Positions 1 to 4,245 of a stretch of DNA of 5,801 bases are shown here, in pieces. Position numbers and translations under genes: made by a program. This stretch comes from CAZOIA01 sp964579675 (GTDB taxonomy: Bacteria > Planctomycetota > Phycisphaerae > UBA1845 > PWPN01), in the NCBI GenBank assembly GCA_964579675.1, contig CAZOIA010000285.1, positions 1-5,801 on the forward strand. Direction: 5' to 3'. The notes below the pieces were generated by a model, which made no database searches, was not told where the DNA came from, and was given only the letters and a program-made list of their open reading frames with translations. Position 1 is the stretch's first letter. Every line of letters begins with the position of its first letter.

Positions 1-102
1 TTTGATAGCCCGCGTCGTACGGCGATGTACAATCGTCGGCCAGAACATGTCGTAGAAGTACGACCAGACGTTGTAAATGTTGCGGGTGGTGTTCTCCTCC
101 AT
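1..102 (-). CDS. Class I SAM-dependent methyltransferase, N-terminal fragment
   Basis: This is the first 34 codons of a gene that continues past the left edge of the window. The reading starts at the ATG at 102-100 and stays open to base 1. The start is supported by an AAGGTG Shine-Dalgarno-like element with a 7-nt spacer before the ATG. The visible N-terminus has the pattern Y-x-x-W-S-x-x-Y-D followed by W-P and R-x-x-x-A-I. This resembles the opening helix of UbiE/PmtA-type methyltransferases (ubiquinone or phospholipid N-methyltransferase relatives), where the Tyr-Asp pair precedes the SAM-binding Rossmann fold. That fold (the E/D-x-G-x-G-x-G loop) lies outside the window, so the substrate cannot be named. 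The nearest promoter I see is at 394-422, which would give a leader of about 285 nt interrupted by a terminator. The family call rests on a short stretch and is moderately confident; the start and frame are well supported. Confidence 0.68.
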   Translation of the reverse strand, partial: MEENTTRNIYNVWSYFYDMFWPTIVHRRTTRAIK

Positions 103-256
103 ATCGCAGCACCTTTCAGGGGCCGTAATGTAACCGTCGATCCCGCCGGTCGCAAGCAGGGCCAGCCATCGGTCGATTCCGAGCGCTGCGGCGCGCAAGG
201 AATCCCGGGGTTCAAGAACAGCCAAAGCTCAACCTCGGTACCGGTTATGCTGCGAC

Positions 257-296
257 CATTGGCGTATTGCCGTCCGCGCCGGCGGCAATGCCAATG
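257..296. repeat. 14-bp inverted repeat (hairpin) with 2-nt bulge
   Basis: On the plus strand CATTGGC (257-263), a GT bulge, and ATTGCCG (266-272) pair with CGGCAAT (283-289) and GCCAATG (290-296) around a 10-nt loop. All 14 pairs are Watson-Crick. No T-tract follows on either strand, so it is not a standard intrinsic terminator. It lies in the presumed leader of the methyltransferase gene, downstream of the terminator at 320-355. A structured cis-regulatory RNA, a transcript-stabilising 3' hairpin or a dispersed repeat are all possible. Confidence 0.7.
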
Positions 297-319
297 ACGC
301 TCCCGTGGCGGGCGAGCAC

Positions 320-355
320 AAAACAAGGCGGCGACCGGAAGCCGCCGGTCGCCGC
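320..355 (-). terminator. Intrinsic terminator
   Basis: Read on the minus strand, an 11-bp perfect GC-rich stem (GCGGCGACCGG pairing with CCGGTCGCCGC, bases 355-345 and 338-328) closes a 6-nt loop and is followed by C-TTGTTTT. This is a textbook Rho-independent terminator. It stands about 255 bp past the lipoprotein stop and about 30 nt past the predicted start site of the promoter at 394-422. It would therefore end both lipoprotein read-through and any transcript from that promoter, unless termination is conditional. Confidence 0.75.
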
Positions 356-370
356 TGGTCTCTCTCCCGA

Positions 371-460
371 AGCTAGGGTTACGCCTCGGTTGCATTATAG
401 GAATTCCTTGCTGACAGGTCAAAGGGTTTGCCGAAAGCTTCTTAATTAGCGAGGGTTACG
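371..460. repeat. Direct repeat flanking a promoter
   Basis: AGCTAGGGTTACG (371-383) and AGCGAGGGTTACG (448-460) match at 12 of 13 positions with starts 77 bp apart. One copy lies just downstream of the predicted start site and the other upstream of the -35 box of the promoter at 394-422. Such spacing could serve a looping or cooperative regulator, but a chance repeat cannot be excluded. Confidence 0.4.
394..422 (-). promoter_or_regulatory. Sigma70-type promoter, near consensus
   Basis: On the minus strand TTGACC (422-417) is separated by exactly 17 nt from TATAAT (399-394). This is 5 of 6 and 6 of 6 matches to the vegetative consensus with optimal spacing, unusual in such GC-rich DNA. The start site would be near base 387. 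It points toward the methyltransferase gene, but a strong terminator follows within about 30-65 nt. No start codon with a ribosome site lies between promoter and terminator, so the primary product may be a short non-coding RNA or an attenuated leader. Confidence 0.62.
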
Positions 461-611
461 GTGCCCCAGGACGTGTGTGGGCAAGCGGACCGCGTGCCAG
501 GAGTCACAGCCCCCCGCCGAGCAGGCCGCGAACCGTTAGTCAAGCCGCGACCAGCACTTGTCGGCCCTGTTGCCGGGTCCCATCGGCCGGAGCAGGATCG
601 GCGGAGCACCG

Positions 612-1625
612 TCACCCGGCCGGTCGAGCCCGCCTCTCGATCGACCCGACGAGAACCGCCTCCCAGGGCACCTGGTCGGCCAGACGCGACGGATCGAACT
701 CGACCTCCATGGCCGTCAGGCCAAGCGTGGCCAGGGTCCGGGCGGTGGATTCCGGGAAAACGGTCCGCGGCCACCCCCGGCGTGCCAGTTCGCCGGTGAG
801 CAGACTACCCAGCGAACCGCCGGCCCCAGCAGTGCCGGCTGTTGCCGGCCCAACCTCCCGAATCGGGACAATTGCTACCGTACCGGCGGGCCGGACCGCC
901 GCAACCAATTGCCCGCCAAGGTCAGCGGCGAGAACCGCCGGATCTGCCGCCTCCGCCGTTGCCCGAACCAGGACCCCACCGGTCGTCAGCTCAATAAGGC
1001 GAACCCGTACAAGCAGCGTGTCTCCGCCGAGCAGGGCTGGTTGGCTCAGCGGAACCCGGCGGCTGGCCAGATCCTCGATCGTGGCTGCCACCTTATCGGG
1101 ATCGGCATCCAAGCGTGCCACCACCCGTTGCGACCGATCGACCATGTAAAGCCCCGGGGCACACCGGCCGGGGTCGCCGGCCAGCCAGGCGGCGAGTCCC
1201 GCGGCCCCCGGCGGTGCGATCACTGCGCAAGCGAAGTTGGCGCCGGCACTGCGGAGCATAGGCACCACCTCGGGCCCCCACCGGCTCGAAGGGCCCGCAT
1301 ACAGGCCCACCACACTCATCCCGGCCGCTCGAAGCGCGTCCCGCTCATTTGACAAGGCCGCAGCCGTCGCACCCGTCTCCTCGCCGATCTCGCCCAAGAC
1401 CCAGAGAACCGTGTAATCGCTGTCGAGCCGGGTCAGCAGTGTCCCTAACGAACTCCGGTCCACCAGGGGCGCGCGCTCCGGGTAGGCGTAGGCGGGTGAC
1501 TGAACCTGATCTAGCCCGGCCGGCGCCGTCTGCGAGCCGGGATCGAGACAGCCGGTCGCGGCCAACGCCGCCACACCGAGCAGCATCCGGCAAGGCGATA
1601 CCAGACCGTGGGCGCATGACATCAT
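612..1625 (-). CDS. Lipoprotein: degenerate thioredoxin fold plus CsgG/FlgO-like domain
   Basis: This is a 337-residue predicted lipoprotein. Residues 1-26 form a lipoprotein signal: an Arg at 13, a hydrophobic stretch, then A-A-T-G-C with Cys26 as the lipidated residue. It should be anchored in a membrane and face the periplasm. Residues about 55-190 look like a thioredoxin/TlpA-type fold (strand V-L-W-V-L at 73-77, helix, strand V-V-G-L-Y at 105-109, then A-P-G-L-Y-M-V-D at 156-163 at the cis-Pro/strand position) but lack a CxxC motif. Residues about 200-330 resemble the CsgG/FlgO/LpoB family: V-R-L-I-E-L-x-T-G-G-V-L, then V-A-I-V-P-I (250-255), and V-L-V-G-S-I (324-329). Those proteins work at the outer membrane in secretion, flagella or peptidoglycan synthase activation. 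The ATG at 1625 (second ATG at 1622) has no good Shine-Dalgarno; AGGAGG is 30 nt away inside a hairpin. The stop cuts the second domain just after V-G-S-I, suggesting a frame break. Function is unknown and the domain calls are inference from pattern. Confidence 0.75.
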   Translation of the reverse strand: MMSCAHGLVSPCRMLLGVAALAATGCLDPGSQTAPAGLDQVQSPAYAYPERAPLVDRSSLGTLLTRLDSDYTVLWVLGEIGEETGATAAALSNERDALRAAGMSVVGLYAGPSSRWGPEVVPMLRSAGANFACAVIAPPGAAGLAAWLAGDPGRCAPGLYMVDRSQRVVARLDADPDKVAATIEDLASRRVPLSQPALLGGDTLLVRVRLIELTTGGVLVRATAEAADPAVLAADLGGQLVAAVRPAGTVAIVPIREVGPATAGTAGAGGSLGSLLTGELARRGWPRTVFPESTARTLATLGLTAMEVEFDPSRLADQVPWEAVLVGSIERRARPAG

Positions 1626-1627
1626 GC

Positions 1628-1670
1628 AAAAAGAATCGGCGACAGTGGCCGTTTTCCTCCTGCCGCCGAT
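1628..1670 (-). terminator. Terminator-like hairpin abutting a start codon
   Basis: Read on the minus strand, ATCGGCGGCAG (1670-1660) pairs with CTGTCGCCGAT (1645-1635) over 11 bp with one G-U, enclosing a 14-nt loop, and is followed by TCTTTTT (1634-1628). The lipoprotein ATG lies at 1625. The element fits a terminator for the redoxin gene upstream, or an attenuator in the lipoprotein leader. AGGAGG (1661-1656) sits at the stem-loop junction, with no start codon at usual distance. The plus strand also ends in TTTTTT (1673-1678), so the structure is roughly bidirectional. Confidence 0.55.
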
Positions 1671-1789
1671 GGTTTTTTACGGGAAGTCTGACCGGATTGC
1701 CCTGCCGGGGGTCCGCCCCATCGGGCAAATGGGGACAACAGCCCCGCTCCGGCCTTCTCTCACGGTGACACGTTCACGCCCTCATCATA

Positions 1790-1860
1790 CCCGGGCCCTG
1801 CTCGTCGCCGGTCGTCCGCCCGCGGTCGTTGACCGGATAGGGTTCCAGCCGGGGCCCGGG
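1790..1860. repeat. Nested inverted repeats downstream of redoxin
   Basis: CCCGGGCCC (1790-1798) is inverted as GGGCCCGGG (1852-1860), and inside it CCGGTC pairs with GACCGG (1831-1836). The pair could fold into a large cruciform or RNA stem just after the redoxin stop at 1877. No T-tract follows on the minus strand, so it is more likely a stabilising 3' structure than a terminator. Arms made of short GC palindromes occur easily by chance in this base composition. Confidence 0.35.
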
Positions 1861-1876
1861 CACGCCAGGGGCCAGT

Positions 1877-2491
1877 TCACTTCTTGGGCGGCCGGTACTT
1901 GACGCTGCAGCCGTAGGGCTCGGTCTTGGACTTGGCGACCGGCCTGCCCGCGAGCACGTCGTCGAGGGCGGAGGCCACGTAGTTGGTCTTGCCCTCGTCG
2001 TCGATCGCGCCGTCGTACGCGAGCTTGCCCGCCTTGTCGACGACGAACATGTGCGGGGTGGTCCTGGCGGCATAGGCGTGACCCACCTTGCCGTCGGGGT
2101 CATGGAGGATCGGGTAGGCGAGACCCTTCTCGGCGGCATAAACGCGATTCTCCTCGGGCTTCGCGTTGAACGTCGTGTCAATCGCGAGCCAGATCACGCC
2201 CTTGCCAGCGTACTTCTTGTAGGTCTTCTGCATTATCTTCTTTTTTTCGTCATGGCATCCCCGGCTGATCGGGCAGCCCTTGTTGATCCATTCCAGCACC
2301 ACGATCTTGCCTTTGAAGTCTGACAGCTTGAACTCCTTGCCGTAGACGTCCTTCAGGGCAAAACCGGGAGCAGGCTTGCCCAGCTCGGCTTTGGCGTTTG
2401 CCGTAGCGGGGGCGGCAGTCAACTGACTGTACAACGGCACCCCAGCCATCACCGCGATCACTCCAACGATCGTCCACTTCTTCGCGCTCAT
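1877..2491 (-). CDS. Exported redoxin (AhpC/TSA, TlpA-like thioredoxin fold)
   Basis: This is a 204-residue redoxin-family protein. I chose the ATG at 2491 over an upstream in-frame ATG at 2575 because GGAGG stands 7 nt before it and an export signal begins there. Residues 1-27 are a signal peptide (K4, K5, then a hydrophobic core), with cleavage likely near A-A-P-A. The mature part opens with G-K-P-A-P-G-F-A-L, the usual redoxin start. Strand V-V-L-E-W (64-68) leads to C73 and C79 in a C-P-I-S-R-G-C arrangement (CX5C, not CxxC). The cis-proline is T-T-P at 144-146, followed by V-V-D at 150-152. A third cysteine lies in the tail P-Y-G-C-S-V-K-Y (C195), which resembles the conserved end of a planctomycete redoxin subfamily with a C-P-x-x-x motif. 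It probably acts as a periplasmic thiol peroxidase or disulfide reductase; C73 is the expected reactive cysteine. The upstream DNA is a broken recombinase, and no clear promoter was found. Confidence 0.88.
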   Translation of the reverse strand: MSAKKWTIVGVIAVMAGVPLYSQLTAAPATANAKAELGKPAPGFALKDVYGKEFKLSDFKGKIVVLEWINKGCPISRGCHDEKKKIMQKTYKKYAGKGVIWLAIDTTFNAKPEENRVYAAEKGLAYPILHDPDGKVGHAYAARTTPHMFVVDKAGKLAYDGAIDDEGKTNYVASALDDVLAGRPVAKSKTEPYGCSVKYRPPKK

Positions 2492-2544
2492 CGATTTGCC
2501 TCCGTGGGCCGGGATGAACCGGCGAGGTGTGGTGAATGAAAGAG

Positions 2545-2765
2545 CCATACGCTGAAGGGTCGGGGCTATCTGCAAAAGGAGATGGGCTGACCTTGTAGAC
2601 CACCGGCACGTTCTCCGTGTCGATCGCTACCCGCTTGACCGGACCAGAGCGCGGATGATCTCACGCCGAGTCATCCAGTCCGTGCCCTGGTAAGCCTTCT
2701 TTAACCTTGTCGGCGGACTCCTTCAACTGCCCGATCACGAGGTTTCGGCGATTTCCCGGGCGAGC
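2545..2765 (-). pseudogene. 3' remnant of a serine site-specific recombinase
   Basis: Reading leftward, short peptides typical of the C-terminus of large serine recombinases appear in order but in alternating frames. They are K-L-A-R-E-I-A-E-T-S (about 2767-2738), then V-I-G-Q-L-K-E-S-A-D-K-V-K-E-G-L (2738-2691), then T-D-W-M-T-R-R-E-I-I-R-A-L-V (2683-2642), then V-K-R-V-A-I-D-T-E-N-V and V-V-Y-K-V-S-P-S-P-F (2639-2571). In intact family members the W-x-x-R-R-E-I-I-R-A-L-V-K-R-V-x-I-D segment is continuous, so at least two or three frameshifts are present. The N-terminal catalytic serine domain is absent from the window. The fragment probably marks an old mobile-element insertion next to the redoxin gene. 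The family assignment is from memory of its C-terminal pattern; the frame changes are read directly. Confidence 0.6.
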
Positions 2766-2821
2766 TTCCGCAGGGGCGAGCTGACCCGCTGCCTGTTGTT
2801 GTAGACGACATCCCGCGAGAT

Positions 2822-2878
2822 GCCCGGTGAGCGGGGCAGAGAAGCACCGGGCCGGCGAGCAACCGCCACCGGCCCGGT
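2822..2878. repeat. Three-arm competing inverted repeats
   Basis: GCCCGGTG (2822-2829) can pair with CACCGGGC (2845-2852), while the overlapping ACCGGGCCGG (2846-2855) can pair perfectly with CCGGCCCGGT (2869-2878). Arms one and three therefore compete for the middle arm, the layout of a terminator/antiterminator switch. On the plus strand the second stem is followed only by TTTCCCCCTTT, a weak tail. No gene lies suitably downstream on the plus strand. On the minus strand it stands about 285 bp past the squalene synthase stop. Confidence 0.5.
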
Positions 2879-3162
2879 TTCCCCCTTTGGCTGCACCGGT
2901 TCTGCCACCTCAGGGACACGTCCCCGACCCACCATCCCGGCTCCCTGGTCGGGGCCGTGTCCTTGGGGGCGGCGTTGCCGGCAGTGTTCCTGCCGCCAGC
3001 AACGTCACCGATCTCCACCCTCAGCTATTCGGGCGAGCAAGGCGTTTCTCTCACGGAAGACGGGTCTTTTTCTCTTTTTTCGCTGTCCTGGCGGGGCTGC
3101 GCGGCAGGTACCGGTCCCGGGCACTCGAGGCGGCAGCAAGGAGCGATGCCGGGGGTTTCCGT

Positions 3163-4245
3163 TCACGTGGTCAGTGCGGCGAGGGTCCGTCGGCGGCGTT
3201 CGGTGTACCAAGCGGTCAGGGCGTCGTTGTCCGCAAGGTGGCGGTGGATGCAATCGAAGATCTCGGTCATTTCGGCGCGGTCGATCTTGGGGTGATGCCT
3301 GGTCCCGGGGACGGCGACCTCGAGCGTGGCGATGGCGGGCAGCAGCGAGCCGAGGAGGAACGTTCGAATGCCCGCCTGTTCAGCGGGGACGGCCAACACA
3401 TAGCGCAGCCCGGCATCCAGGTGGCTGATCGCCCGGCCAATGAGATCCACCCGGCCGCTCCGGCGCAGCCGGTACGACGGGGAGGTCAGATCGACGCACC
3501 CGGCGGGGATGAAGCTGACGCCGCGGGCGGCGTCCACGTGGCAATCCTTGATGATGTTGGTCATCTGCAGGCCGAGACCAAGCCGGCGCCCATCCTCCCG
3601 CCACTCGGGGGTTGCGGTTAACCGGGGCGAGTCCAGTCGCGCCTCGAACAAGGCAGTGGACATAACGCCCACCGTCCCGGCGACGTAGTGGCAGTACTTA
3701 TCGAGCTCGCTGAGGTCGCGGCAGAGAAAAGCGATACCATCGTGGGTCTCGACCGCGCGCAGGCTGCGCATCCCGGCGACCATCTCGTGTACGCAGTTCC
3801 GAATCGGCGGGTGCAGCTCCCCCGGTAGTGACCGGTAGGCCGACAACACCAGGTCGAACCCCTCAATGAGCGGGCCGCAGGCATCGTCCGGAACCGCCGG
3901 CCAGGCATCTCGGAACGCCCTTGCCAGGCCTGGATCCTCCGGCTCGTCCACCGCCGAGAGCAGGGCGTCATAAAGGACCGCCCGTTGATTGTCGCCGAGC
4001 GAGGCGTTGTCCTCGATAGTGTCCGCAGCCCGACAAATCAGGTACGCCACGCACAGAGCCTTATCCAGCGGCTCCGGGCAGCTCGGGATGATCAGGGCGA
4101 AGGATCGCGACACGTCGGGCAGAATCGCGTGGCAGAAGGTCCAATAATCGGCATGTGCCGTACGTAGACTCAAAGGGCGATACTCGGCATTGGAAGCTGA
4201 TCCGGCTCCTGACGACGGTCCCGCCTGATCAGCACCTACGGACAC
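3163..4245 (-). CDS. Squalene synthase (squalene/phytoene synthase family)
   Basis: This is a 360-residue trans-isoprenyl diphosphate synthase of the head-to-head class. It most likely condenses two farnesyl diphosphates through presqualene diphosphate to squalene. Motifs seen: V-S-R-S-F-A (45-50), the first aspartate motif D-T-I-E-D (75-79), D-K-Y-C-H-Y-V-A-G-T-V-G (182-193), which is characteristic of squalene synthases, and the second metal site Q-M-T-N-I-I-K-D-C-H-V-D (227-238) followed by R-G-V-S-F-I-P. In the second motif the usual glutamate before the last aspartate is Val237. There is no C-terminal membrane anchor like that of eukaryotic enzymes, so it should be cytosolic or membrane-peripheral. 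The start is GTG at 4245, overlapping the upstream gene by 10 bp with no Shine-Dalgarno, which suggests translational coupling. The first ~30 residues are low complexity; a TTG at residue 25 is an alternative start. No hpnC, hpnE or cyclase gene is in the window. A dehydrosqualene or phytoene product cannot be excluded. Confidence 0.9.
   Translation of the reverse strand: MSVGADQAGPSSGAGSASNAEYRPLSLRTAHADYWTFCHAILPDVSRSFALIIPSCPEPLDKALCVAYLICRAADTIEDNASLGDNQRAVLYDALLSAVDEPEDPGLARAFRDAWPAVPDDACGPLIEGFDLVLSAYRSLPGELHPPIRNCVHEMVAGMRSLRAVETHDGIAFLCRDLSELDKYCHYVAGTVGVMSTALFEARLDSPRLTATPEWREDGRRLGLGLQMTNIIKDCHVDAARGVSFIPAGCVDLTSPSYRLRRSGRVDLIGRAISHLDAGLRYVLAVPAEQAGIRTFLLGSLLPAIATLEVAVPGTRHHPKIDRAEMTEIFDCIHRHLADNDALTAWYTERRRRTLAALTT

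Larger units (their letters stand above)
103..611. other. Intergenic region with promoter, terminator and hairpin
   Basis: This 509-bp gap lies between the lipoprotein stop and the methyltransferase start, both on the minus strand. I find no convincing coding sequence on either strand. Open frames here have an Arg/Pro/Ala-rich composition typical of GC-rich shadow frames. The gap holds a near-consensus minus-strand promoter (394-422), a 12-of-13 direct repeat on either side of it (371-383 and 448-460), an intrinsic terminator (320-355), and a separate 14-bp hairpin (257-296). Bases 461-611, just after the lipoprotein stop, carry no clear terminator and may contain the displaced 3' end of the lipoprotein reading frame (down to a TGA at 542-540). 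Confidence 0.6.
2492..3162. other. Intergenic region with gene debris
   Basis: This 671-bp gap separates the squalene synthase stop from the redoxin start. The left part (2545-2765) holds a frameshifted recombinase remnant. The middle (2822-2878) holds competing inverted repeats. Bases 2880-3162 contain no gene I can support. A minus-strand frame there shows R-E-R-N-A-L-L-A-R-I-A but has no start signal or recognisable family. A T-rich run (about 3066-3077, plus strand) has no stem before it. Confidence 0.5.

Noticed and set aside
205..230. GGGGTTCAAGAAC resembling a tRNA T-arm
   Set aside because: The bases after the loop do not pair as a T-stem requires and no acceptor or anticodon arm can be drawn around it.
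442..799. Overlapping open frames on both strands after the lipoprotein gene
   Set aside because: Composition is typical of shadow frames in GC-rich DNA, and only the short G-R-V-T-V-L and G-R-Q-V-L-V-A-A pieces look meaningful, as a broken end of the lipoprotein.
558..1352. Long plus-strand frames opposite the lipoprotein gene
   Set aside because: These are antisense shadows of a well-supported gene and show no start signals or domain patterns.
1784..1789. TATGAT on the minus strand as a promoter -10 for the lipoprotein gene
   Set aside because: No acceptable -35 box at 16-18 nt upstream, and it lies next to GC palindromes, so chance is likely.
2701..3018. Open minus-strand frames (including one at 2735-2935) between squalene synthase and redoxin
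   Set aside because: Arg/Pro/Gly-rich composition, no ribosome site, no recognisable family. Part of one frame is explained as recombinase debris.
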